Of a stretch of 64,000 bases of DNA, positions 11,020 to 21,137 are shown in pieces (positions within the stretch are counted from its first letter, which is position 1; every line of letters starts with the position of its first letter). The translations under genes and the position numbers were made by a program. Source of the DNA: Aphanomyces cochlioides (taxonomy: Eukaryota > Oomycota > Saprolegniomycetes > Saprolegniales > Verrucalvaceae); assembly GCA_019828595.1 (NCBI GenBank), contig JAHQRK010000009.1:2356001-2420000 (forward strand). Reading direction: 5' to 3'. The notes beneath the pieces are model-generated. The model ran no database searches and was not told the DNA's origin. It saw only the letters and a program-made list of their open reading frames with translations.

Positions 11020-12710
11020 TCTCTTGCAAATAAATATCTAGTTTCGATAAGTTGCTGGCTTTGTGATTTCCAGGATTATGGACTATGTGTATCGCTGCAG
11101 TGTTGTCGCACCAGACAACTACTGGTCCAGATGGTTTGAATCCCATCTCACTGAGTAGGTGACATACATTCGCTTTCCTTAATGCCCTCGCTTAGAGCGA
11201 CCAATTCCGACTCAGTCGTCGAGACTGACACACATGCTTGCTTAGAGCTGCACCAAGATATACAGACACCGGCTATTATAAGTAAATAACCTGTTACTGA
11301 CTTACGCTCTGTATGTTGAGTCGCGAAACTCGCATCCGTATAGACTTCTAACGAAACTCCGGCTTGGCTTCCATCTATAAGAAGTCCATATGTGGACGTC
11401 CCTTTCAAGTATCTTAGTACTCTCAGGGCTGCTTCCCAATGTAGTTTATTATAACATGATAAGAACTTACTAAGAGATCGCACAGAGTTTGCAATGTCCG
11501 GCCGTGTGCCTCGAACTAAATATTGTAGTGAACCAACTAACCCTCTATAGTCATATGGTTGATTGGCGATCTCAGCAGGAGAGAGAGAGGTTTCAGGATA
11601 CAGTTCTACTCCCACTAGCTGTGGTGTTTGAGCTGGTTTGCAGTTAACAATGTTATACTTCTCGAGCAAGTCGAAGATGTATTTCTCCTGGGATAATGTC
11701 ATGATTTTTAACGATTTATTTCTCTCAACTCTTATTTTAAGTATGTAATTCAAGTCTCGAAGGTCTTTCACTTTGAATCGACTACTCCATTGAGACTGAA
11801 GATTGACTACCAACTCATTGTTCCTCGATAGAATTGTTAGATCGTCAGCATATACCACAACAACAATCCATTCGTCTTTATGTTCTCCCACTTTTTGAAC
11901 ATGGATGCAATATTCTTTGCTCCATCGTTCAAAACCAACTGATGTTAGAAACTCATGTAGTAGTTGATACCAAATTCTAGGAGCCTGCTTAAGTCCATAT
12001 ATGCTTTTAACAAGCTCATAGACTAGATGTTTAGAACGACTCTGCACAAAGCCTGGAGCCTGACGCATGTAGAGTTTGGTACCATTCGGAATGGACCCGT
12101 TTAGAAAGGTTGTGTGCACATCCATTTGCTTAATAATACAATCATGAATAACACCTAGTGCTAGAACCAGTCTAAGTGATTCAAATCGAGCAACAGGTGC
12201 ATAGACTTCATCACAGTCTACACCATACTCTTGATGGCATCCCTGAGCTACTAGATGAGCCTTGAAGCGCTCGATGGACCCATTAGATTGGTACTGTACA
12301 GTAAATACCCAGTGGCACGGAATGGCTAGTCTACCAGGAGGTAGCTCAGTCAACTTCCACGTTTTATTATCGATTAACGACTGATATTCCTCATCAATGT
12401 CTTGACGCCACGGTGCACTGTTTGGACCAGTAAGCGCCTCTTTTAGAGATCGAGGTATAACCACTCTTGGATTTGGCTGAGTTGTTGTTGACATATCACC
12501 AACATTTACAGAATACTCTGCCAGTTGATCAATAGATCGAAGTCCAGAATGTATTAAGTTTAGTAATTCATTCAATTCAAGAGACTCAGTTCTTGGATGG
12601 CCTGATCGAATGATCGCATTATTGCAGACGTAGTCGTCGAAACGGCGAGGGAGACGACGATTTTGTCGAAGCGATCTCGTGAGAGATTCAAGTTTGGGTT
12701 GGAGAGTCAT
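11020..12710 (-). pseudogene. Copia pol: reverse transcriptase and RNase H
   Basis: A long frame from 12710 to 11148 carries the Copia RT: WRQDIDEEYQSLIDNKTWKL, FKAHLVAQG, VYAPVARFESLR, KQMDVHTTFLNG, YELVKSIYGLKQAPRIWY and VVVYADDLTIL (the YADD catalytic pair). RNase H follows: VYTDASFA and CVSVSTTESELVALSEGIKE. A frame change near 11160 separates the last part, which still reads VVVWCDNTAAI and GNHKASNLSK towards 11020. The N-terminal end of this frame is joined to non-matching sequence, so it is not a complete polyprotein. Confidence 0.85.
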
Positions 12711-13120
12711 TTTGACTCACCCTCATTGAAGTACTCCCACTAACTCTAGTAACTCGTGTTTTCTTTAACTGCATGTTATGAATGTCACCATTGTTTGTCC
12801 TTTTACGATTAGATCTGGAAGGTGAAGTAGAATCCACGTCTGAATGATTCTCGTCATGTACGTCTACATAAGTACTTCTTGAGGTGTGTGAGATGTCATT
12901 ATCATTGTCGTGAGTGCTCTCACAACGAGCAGCGTTGCACTCACCACAATCACCAGTATGGCTCCTGCACTGGGCAGTGAGTCAATTGCTTGGGTTTCAC
13001 TGAGCGTTAGGCGAGGTTCCTGGTGATGGAAAACTTTGCAGCATCTCCAAGGAACCCGCCATCAAAAGTAACATCACGTGCAATTAGAAACTTGTTATTA
13101 TGGATATCTAATAGACGATA

Positions 13121-13765
13121 TCATTTGTAGTCTTCTGCTATTCCTAGGAATCGACACTTCATAGACCTAGATGAGAGCTTCTTGTCTGATCGAAGCTCTT
13201 GCGGTATGTGTGCGTAACACACACACACACACATATGAATGCGACTTAAATCAGGAAGGACACTATGAACACATTCATACGGTGTCTTGTCGCTCAGACG
13301 CTTGGAAGGTGTGAGATTTTGGATATACGTAGCATACATCAATGCTTCGGGCCACCACTTTGCATTCATGTTAGCATCTAAAAGCATGCATCTAACTTTA
13401 GCAAACTTTGACTGGTGGTCTCTCTCAGCAGACCCATTCTCCTCGGGTGAATATCGATTAGACTTTTCATATGTAATACCCAGTTCATTGTTGAACTTAA
13501 GAAGCGACCTGTTGTTGAACTCAGTGCCTCCATCAGTTCGCACTCGGCGAATGACCTTGTCTGTTTGTCTTTGAACCAGATTCACAAAGTCTTTAATAGT
13601 ATTAGGAATTGTGTCCTTAGTCTTGTGTAAGACGACGGAGCAGTAGTAGCGAATGTCGCTAGTTGTGCCGTACAATCCTGTTTGCTTAAGTGGCCCACAT
13701 ATGTCCATTTGTAGAGATCCCAAAGGATCAGGATGTCTAGATCCAACACGTCGCTTATAGGACAT
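13121..13765 (-). pseudogene. Copia integrase core fragment
   Basis: DPLGSLQMDICGPLKQTG (first Asp), VRTDGGTEFNN (second Asp) and YSPEENGSAERDH (Glu) give the DDE integrase triad. GAG-pre-integrase and its zinc motif should lie at 13766-14130 but are scrambled. A (CA)n run at about 13217-13233 lengthens the protein as MCVCVCYAH near its end, a sign of slippage. Spacing to RT is broken at 12711-13120. Confidence 0.8.
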
Positions 13766-14130
13766 GCGTTTGTGCTTAGCTATAACACAAGTCTTACAAA
13801 AATCTTTATATCTTTTAGACTATCGACATGCAGATGAGGAAGACCTTTTATCTTTCCAGACGTCAACATACGAGTTCGAGTTTCTCTGTTCACGTGGCCT
13901 AGTCTCACATGCCACTCACGAAAGAGCTCTTTTGCTCGATTCACGTTTGTTATTACAGTCGGGCGAGTTGGTGCATGTTTAATTGCATGACAAATAATCT
14001 GACGCTCATTAATCGAATGACTTCTTACGTAATAGGCACCGTTGATACAGCCAGCGATAAACTGTAGTGAACTATCCTTAAATACATACTTGTACGTCCC
14101 GCAGGCGCTGTCAACGATGAAATATCCACA

Positions 14131-15714
14131 CTATTTTAATCGACTTTCACTTAGTATATTAGCTTTAGCACCGGGCACATAGGCTACATTGAGGAATGTG
14201 AATGCCCGTAGTCCTTGAGGAGACTGAAACCAGAGCGTTGCTACACCTATGTGTGTGCTATGCAGATCTTTCCCGTCGCCAAACTTAAACACAAAACCAG
14301 AGTGTTTATTGGACTTAACTAGGTAGTCTGCATCACCTGTCATGTGATTACCACATCCTCCGTCCAGAGCACATTCACTTCTGCTCATAGAACGTAATGT
14401 TAATAGATGTGATAGGTTTGTCGAAATTACCTGATCGAGCTCCACAGACAGAGTCTTCATGGAGGCTGCAACGGTTTCCATGCGTGGAGTGGCCGTCGTA
14501 TCGGCAACGAGAGCAGGAGAATATTGCATGATATCATCTCCGATCTCGTCGTCGTCGCCAAAAAGTAGATCTTCATACGACTTGGTCGAGTCGATGTCGG
14601 GAATCTCGACTTCAATTCTTGAGTTGGCCATAGAGGGTAGGGCTACCTCCTCGCGAGTGGTGATGGCACCACAGGGCACCTCTTCGCGAGTCGCATCGCG
14701 ACCTCTGGGTGTCGAATCTTGGATCTTTCTTGGGACTTCATAGATGTTCGAACGAACCCATTCCCGGCTGACGTCGTCTTGACGCTTCGGGCACTTCCAC
14801 TTGGGATGGTCCTGGCCAGCGACATTGTACTTCCCATCGCAGTAGAAGCATTTCATTCCTTGAGGCGTCGGACGCGCGTTGGTTTTGCCTTGACCGCCAT
14901 TGTGTCGCTTTTTTTTTATTGGCCGAAATATTCGCTTTCCTGGCCCTTGATTGGAAAATTTTCCAACATTGTTCACAGGCACTTCTTGCACCTCCCATGG
15001 TCAAAATAGCCGATTTTCTTTTTTGACCGAAAACACCCTCCAATTTTGTCTCAACATCAGACAAGGTGAAGGAAGAGACATATTTAATCTGTGCACCATA
15101 AAATTGAAAAGGTAATTCATTCAATGCCAAATAAATAACCATATCATCAGTTACACTATAGCGTCCCAAGTGCTGTTGGGACTGTGTATTGATCAAATTC
15201 TTTAGGGACTTCATCTCGCCAAACCATGACTGAATATTGTCAAATGGTTTTTGAGCTATTTTTACTAATTGTCCCATGTAATTAGTAACAGCAGATACGT
15301 TAGAAATCCCGTATCGCCGATTCACCTCAGCCCACACCTCATGCACAGGAGTCTTTGAGTCAGTCGTATCTCGTAATTGTTGAACGAAAGACTTAGGAAG
15401 AAGAGCTAAGAGATAAAATCGAACATTTTGCTCGGTTCTCTTTCTATTGTATGCATGCCACTGATCATGAACCTCATTACCAATAGATTCTACAGAAGGC
15501 ACACAGTCAACCAGTCCTCGTATTTTATACGTGGCTCTGGTAACTTTTTAGATTCCCAAAGATGGTTACCTGTCATCTCTAGAGTAAGTCGCTCTAGATA
15601 ACTAATGAAACCTTGGAACCAAACACGAAACGAGGCCTTCTTTCCGTCAAATGCCAGAAGAGTCAAGTCCGCAGGAAGAGATTGTTTCACAGAAGAAGCA
15701 GCAGGAATAGTCAT
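14131..15714 (-). pseudogene. Copia gag, zinc knuckle and protease region
   Basis: Gag starts at about 15714 (MTIPAASSVKQSL..FRVWFQGFISYLE). It changes frame near 15500 into VHEVWAEVNRRYGISNVSAV.. and back near 14990. A knuckle-like CFYCDGKYN..HPKWKC (about 14850) has wider spacing than the usual CX2CX4HX4C. The protease site reads CALDGGCGNHMTG, where Copia normally has D-S-G-A: the Ser after the Asp is Gly. A stop at 14131 ends the frame. Gag would form the particle and the protease would process it; this copy should do neither. Confidence 0.75.
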
Positions 15715-15722
15715 ACTTGAAA

Positions 15723-16096
15723 TAACAAATATAACAATCACACACACGCAGAAAGCAAGCAATAGAGAAGGGTATACACAATACGTAGAGCTAGAAGGAG
15801 GTGAGTTCCGAGGAAGAAAATTGAGTAGTGAGCATTCCTCTTCACATCATAGCTGATGCACGCCGTGAAGCATAACCAACCATCAACATATGATAATGTA
15901 ACAAATGCTACATTAAATATGATTGGTTGATGACCTTGTTACTATTGTTACTTTGAAGGAGTCAGACTCCTCTTCATAAAATACACTTTAAATTTTAACT
16001 TGAATACATTATATGTTCGTTGCCGAAACCATGTAATAAAATAAGAATGAATCTCCAATATCCGTACAAAGTCCGGATATACTATCATTTCTGACA
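15723..16096 (-). repeat. Copia 5' LTR
   Basis: In element orientation it starts TGTCAGAAATG at 16096, and gag begins immediately after its end. It is 17 bp longer than the other LTR. The outer part (about 15965-16078) is inverted relative to the 3' LTR; the inner 242 bp are collinear. Confidence 0.85.
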
Positions 16097-16558
16097 AGGC
16101 CATCCAGGTTCCACTTTTTCTCGTCACTCCACACGATATTCGACCAATTTGGTGGAACCTGGATGTTCCTTTTGGCTTACTCAATTCGGGCTTGTTTATG
16201 GTGATCCTTGAGGGCTGGCGTGGCTTTCCGCTTCTCATACTTGAGAATTTCACTTTGAGAAAGTCTTCGTTGCACCGTGCGTAGGCTGGCGTCGATGTAT
16301 GGACGCGTTTTAAGCGTCCTGGCAGAGCTTCCAGTGTTGGACGCCTCTCGAATGAAACGTTTTTTTCACCATCGACCACAAAGAGTGGCTTGCGGCCTTG
16401 AAAACGCTTTCCATACTCATCAGGGGCCTTGGGCAGTGTTCTAATTGCCTTTTCCGAGCGACCCAAGTTAGCAGCAATTGCTCTATTCGAAAATCCAAAC
16501 TTGTGGATTGCGAGGCGATTCCTTGCTCCACCTTGTTTAAAATATCTCTAGCTCCCAT
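16097..16558 (-). pseudogene. Tc1-like transposase, N-terminal half
   Basis: Begins MGARDILNKVEQGIA at 16558. After frame changes it shows HTH segment RAIAANLGRSEKAIRTLPKA, the linker GKRFQGRKPLFV, RTVQRRLSQSEI and KKWNLDG, where it is cut by the Copia element. The C-terminal half resumes at 10593. Multiple frame changes make it a pseudogene older than the Copia insertion. Confidence 0.75.
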
Positions 16559-16583
16559 TCTGCATTGTTAATAACTCATATTA

Positions 16584-17026
16584 GGGCCTGGTCGAAGTTG
16601 GAAAAGTCGACTTTTTCTTCGTCGATGTTATCAGAAATAGATGGGTTCATCGACTTTTTCCCCAAGTAGGTCCTGGACCTACTTTTTAAAAAGTAGACGA
16701 AAACATGTAAAGTTTGTATAGAGTGATTTTGAAAAGTCGATAGCTTTTTTGGAAAAGTCGATGTCGTTTGCAATTTCACTGGTTAAAATAGATGAAAACA
16801 CAGTGCTGGCGATGAAGTCATGCATCGCAGGCGCGGTTACGGCAATAGGGAGCGATAGGTGGCGACATCCAGGCCTTCTACGAATCGTGCAAACTATTCA
16901 AAACAACGAAATGCCCTTGCGTTGATTCTAGATTGAACCAACGCAAGGGCCGACCACTCGTCGACTTGTCTTCAACGACTTAAGTCGAACCCCAAAAAGT
17001 CGTTGTTGCAAACTTCGACCAGGCCC
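16584..17026. mobile_element. PIF/Harbinger MITE with TTA target duplication
   Basis: Ends GGGCCTGGTCGAAGTT / complement (AACTTCGACCAGGCCC) are flanked by TTA at 16581-16583 and 17027-17029, the three-base duplication typical of Harbinger. Internal blocks (tatcagaaatagat, atcgactttttccccaagta, caatagggagcgat) match the 5' part of the coding Harbinger at 51517-53871, including the start of its transposase. So this is an internally deleted derivative of that family. AAAAGTCGA motifs recur near both ends. Confidence 0.9.
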
Positions 17027-17029
17027 TTA

Positions 17030-17443
17030 AAGAAGGAGTCACTTACTTGACGCTGCTTAGACACGTATCTCTCTCACAAAATGCATATTTTGAAGTGCGT
17101 CTATTCATCGTTAGCTTGACTCCTGGCGTTGGCGGCCTTTAGCTTTTTGACCAATCATTTTGAGAGTCTGGAATTTTAACCATGATATGAGCGAATCAAA
17201 ATCAATAATGTGCATTTTTGGTGCACATATGTGCTTTAGCTGAGGAGAAACAACCAAAAGTTCAAGTGTGTCTATCTAAGTGGCGCGCACTTTATGATGC
17301 TAAGTGAGCGTCATAAACAGTTGTTGCAAGCCATGAAATATAAACGCGACGCAACATTCTTACCTAATGTCGCAGTATCCAATAAAAAGGAGTTGTCAAA
17401 TGTCGTACCACCATGGGAGTCCATTTAATGTGCCGATGCTCAA
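17030..17443. other. No recognisable gene
   Basis: AT-rich sequence between the MITE and the orphan gene. It presumably holds the 5' region of the gene starting at 17444. No motif stands out. Confidence 0.4.
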
Positions 17444-18035
17444 ATGGCTAGATGTATCAATAGTCGTGGTGATCCTGAATCAAAGCAATTGCCATCCCTA
17501 GCAAAATACTTTTTATACGACTTGTGTCACTGCCCCCAAAAAAGTGGAGTACTGAGAATGATAACAGATGTTATGAATTTCAACAGACCGACCTCAACTA
17601 AAGAAGCTATTAGGCTTCTGTGCGAGAAATACGTTCCTCCTGATGTACTCGTGAAATTGATGACATTGATGAGCAAATATGCAATTGAATTATCGTATTC
17701 AACCCCTAAATTCCTTGACGACGTCACCGTGGAAATTATAAATCAAAAAAGCTACAGTAGATGGTGAGAGAAACACTACTAATGCCACCGTAAATGAAGT
17801 ATCGGGTTCGACAACTAACAACTCTGCCAAAAAGAGAAAATGGGGTGGTGATTTTGACTTCGTTGGCCGCAAACAGCTTCAAGGTAAAAGCGCTCGAGAA
17901 AAAATTGCTATGATTCAAGTGTTTCATGCCTCTATACCTAGCGACGCAAGTGCAATGTCAGAAGTTGCACGGATTTTTACGATCAGCGGAATAAATTCTA
18001 TTCGTGTTCTGGCTTCAGAATCATTTCATGGGTGA
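17444..18035 (+). CDS. Orphan two-exon gene, unknown function
   Basis: Exon 1 (17444-17756) and exon 2 (17800-18035) join in phase 1 across a 43-nt GT..AG intron (17757-17799), giving 182 residues. The N-terminal half (PSLAKYFLYDLCHCPQKSGV, EKYVPPDVLVKLMTLMSKYA) looks helical. The C-terminal half has a basic patch (SAKKRKWGGDF) and GKSAREKIAMIQVFHASI. I do not recognise the family. Without the intron it would be read as frameshifted. It may be part of a mobile element or a real host gene; no paralogue is seen in the window. Confidence 0.45.
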
Positions 18036-19500
18036 TGTAGATGCTTTCTTGGGTAAATGGAAGCAACTGTCTCATTTCAGCTTCAAGAAGAAATGCTGCA
18101 ACGGAAAGAAAGGGTTTTGCTCTACTGACAGTAGTGAGTAGTCATAATGCCAGATATGAACAGATTCATCGCTTTTCAACATTTAATAGTGGTGTCTCAT
18201 TCACTTTGTGTCACATTCACTTTGTATCCGATTGTGACATCCCCATACGACTCCTACCACCTCCAACCACTGGATACAGAGTATGTACCACCATGCACCA
18301 GAGTTAACAATGGACTCCGATTCGAACCATCCTGCGTGTCAAATTCACGGGGGCTTGAACAAAATATCCGGATAGTGGAATCTACAACCGGGCGTTTCTG
18401 AAAACATAGGCGTCATATCTTCTGTGTGTACCACAGTTGTTGATGGTCAGACTTACATCATCGTACGTCGTACATACGTACCAACGTCTTGTTGGAACTT
18501 TGTCACGTCTTGAAGCCATCATGTTTCCGTTCCCTTTTCCCAACCTGCTCAACACAACATTATTTGTTAGTTTTACAGTATTGTGCTTTTTGGGGAAATT
18601 TCCCAATTAGGCGCGGTTTGTTCAATCGTTCCAAATTTGTTTTAAGACATTTGATTGGCTAATAATCGAATTTTTTTGACTAATTTGACAAAATATGGTA
18701 CTTTTTTTCGAATCAGCCAATGAAATATATGGAATCGGTTTGCGGATCGATTTGCCGGCGCGATTCGATTGAGCACCAGCCCAAAATTTGTATCAAATCG
18801 ATAATATTTCTAGCATAAAACTAAATTGACTTAATAAAATGAATAAAGCAGTTGTAACTGTGTCCAAAATGATCCAATGCGTTTGAATCACATCCGCCGA
18901 AGTCACGGTTGCGGGTTCGAGTGCTGCCGTGCGCGTTTTATTTGACTTATAAATTGCCTGACTTTTTGGCTGCAAACTACCATTCATTGCTCCTACCGAA
19001 CGCCCACCATTTATTGCTCCTACCTAACGCCCACCATTCTAGACTAGGAAACACACACATCTCATTCCTACAGCATGTAGCAGACTACAACAAGCATCGC
19101 AATGCATGACATAGCATCATGGAGCACTGGTATGCATTACTCGGCCTTGCACAATCACAGTCTCTTGATGAGTTTGTTGTTGTGCGCAGGCTTTCCACGG
19201 CATGCCAAAGCTCAATGATTCCTTGACATACGTCACTTGTAGCCACAGAGCATGCATATGGGTTGGCTCTGTGGCTGCAAGTAGTCTTTGCCATGTATGT
19301 CACTACCTGATCGAGCTCTGGCATGCAATGCGCAGTTTCTGCACAACAACAGTGTCTTGATGAGGTTGTTGCTGTGCACACACTTTTTAATGACATGCTC
19401 ATGCCTAATGATGCATTTAGACTTGGAATACACCACTATCCATTGCATGAACCGCAAAACCTGCTTACAACAACAGTCTATCGATGCTTGATATATTACA
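18036..19500. other. Non-coding stretch with old repeats
   Basis: About 18640-18800 is a diverged copy of the repeat at 2935-3140 and 36860-37095 (shared 'tgccggcgcgattcgat', 'cagccaatgaaatat'). At about 18980-19043 a 25-bp unit (accattcattgctcctaccg..) repeats two to three times. At 19100-19450 there are TTGTTG/CAACAA-rich imperfect duplications. No gene was found. Confidence 0.5.
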
Positions 19501-19512
19501 GCTTTGACGTAT

Positions 19513-19602
19513 GACGGGACAAAGTAACAGTAGACATTATTGCTATAAGTTAAGACGGGATAATTTGAACAATCTAGATTAACTGATTACTGAAGACGGG
19601 AC
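19513..19602 (+). repeat. Left phased array of GACGGGA motifs
   Basis: GACGGGA occurs at 19513, 19554 and 19595, exactly 41 bp apart. A degenerate copy (tagacatta) lies at 19531-19539, about half-way between the first two. The usual context is aaGACGGGAcaa. The array lies upstream of the plus-strand gene. Confidence 0.75.
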
Positions 19603-19672
19603 AAGTATAACAAAACGAATTTGTCGTTACAGTAACTCGAAATGTCATTGTTTGTCTTACTACGTGAGCGAA

Positions 19673-21132
19673 ATGGCCACATCTTCAGTCGCGTTTGATT
19701 CCTTCGTCGGGCGCAATCCTGGTGTGACGTTCACGAACAGACACCTGATACAAATATTGCATCTCGGTTGAGTTTCAGCTCAACGCAATCAGTCCAGACA
19801 AGAATTGCTGGAGAAGATGAAAACATTGCTCAAGGATGGAGGTCCCCCTAGAGCTTCAAAGGATGGTGATATCACGGCTTGGTTGAAAGGGGAGGGCAGC
19901 ATACCCTCTGAATGGGTTGAGTGGCTGGAAGCGCATACAGCATGGCAGGAGGAACACATTGCGCGAGAAGAAGAACATCGGGAATTTAACCATGTTGATG
20001 TTCAATCAAGAAATCGCCAATCAGTTGAATACCACCTTCTCCCCTTTGGTGTGATGGCTCGGGCCTCTAATGCCGACAAGGCCATTGGGCGAGTTCAAAA
20101 GTTATGCCACGCGCGAGACTTTAGTCCTGTGTTGCCTGTTTTTGAGAGATTTCCAAAGACTATTATCGAAGCAAAACGCTTTGAGATGACAGGAGCCGCA
20201 GATTCCGTGATTTGGGTACAGCTTACAGAATTGCTACCGTCTATTAACAGTAAGATTGAAACGTGAGTGGCATCTAATGGTATGCGTAGGTAGTTTGGAG
20301 AAGTATGGATTGCACGGTAGTGCATTGTTTTGGGTTTTGCAGGCCCTACGTAAAGATTTGGACGCACTTGGGCTCGACATATCGTTCAACTGTCTGTACA
20401 ACCGTACGTCGCAATGTTCAATAATGATTTAATGTGGAGTAGACAAAGTGCCCTTTCCAGTAAATACCACCAAAATAATCGTTGTGTCCGATCCAACTGC
20501 TGAGGATCCACAGCAGCATCGAATTCGTTCGCGCAGTGTTCAAAACGCGAAAAATCTCTTGTTGCGGCAAGCCGCCAACTTTGCTGCCCTTGGGCACGGA
20601 ACCGTGATTGTAAATGAACGAACGATGGTAGTTGACTGAGGATGATGTAGATTACTCATGTCAATGGACGAGACCCCTCGCACTCTTTTGTTAATGTCGT
20701 TCGACCACGAGAGCGGTATTTTGCGGCCGGGGATACACGAACTCAGGCACTGCACTTCATGCAGTCACTTTTTGATACCCCCCCCCCGAGATCCAAAACG
20801 AATGTTGCTCGAGCTTCAAGAGGCTTCCAACGCTGCTTTACAAAAATTGAGTACATAATAGTATCATTTAATGGCATTCCGAATAGACAACACGGCTTTT
20901 GGTCGCTGAGGCTTCTGGACATTCTCCAAATTGGCTCCAGAAGCCGAGTTGGGTTGAAGCCAGCTTTCAGTGGTGTGATCCGCGCTTGATGACTCGAACG
21001 CAATTGCTCAAGTGCTGCTACTCTTGTTTGCAGCATTTGTACACTAAAAACTTTGGCGGTTCTGTGACTTTAATGAACGATCGATTCGTGTTCATGAACA
21101 ACGGCACGAATTCCGACGAAGAAATCATGTAA
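19673..21132 (+). CDS. Six-exon partner gene of the KDZ element, unknown function
   Basis: Exons 19673-19766, 19803-20262, 20294-20403, 20443-20609, 20651-20860 and 20887-21132 join in frame to 428 residues. The introns are 36, 31, 39, 41 and 26 nt, all GT..AG; the 26-nt one is the least certain. N-terminal residues include an acidic helical stretch (WLEAHTAWQEEHIAREEEHR). The middle has VFERFPKTIIEAKRF and KIIVVSDPTAEDPQQHR. The C-terminal part is Cys/Trp-containing (SFQWCDPRLM, LLKCCYSCLQHLY). I do not recognise a family. Its place, tail-to-tail with a transposase and behind the same repeat type, suggests an accessory protein of the transposon. A run of ten C at about 20778 in exon 5 should be checked. 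Confidence 0.6.
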
Positions 21133-21137
21133 TGGCA

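Larger units (their letters stand above)
10594..16096 (-). mobile_element. Ty1/Copia LTR retrotransposon, minus strand
   Basis: LTRs (10594-10950 and 15723-16096) bracket gag, protease, integrase, reverse transcriptase and RNase H in Copia order on the minus strand. The element sits inside a Tc1 transposase gene. Flanks AGGGC (left) and AGGCC (right) look like a 5-bp target duplication with one change. Several frame changes and missing blocks (12711-13120, 13766-14130) make it non-autonomous. The LTRs share a near-identical part of about 240 bp but differ by inversion of the rest. Confidence 0.9.

Noticed and set aside
13210..13240. (CA)n run as a separate repeat feature
   Set aside because: Short, and it lies inside the degenerate integrase frame, so it is noted there as slippage.
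18905..18940. B-box-like ggttcgagt suggesting a tRNA or a SINE
   Set aside because: The T stem does not pair properly, no A box is found upstream, and there is no poly-A or poly-T tail.
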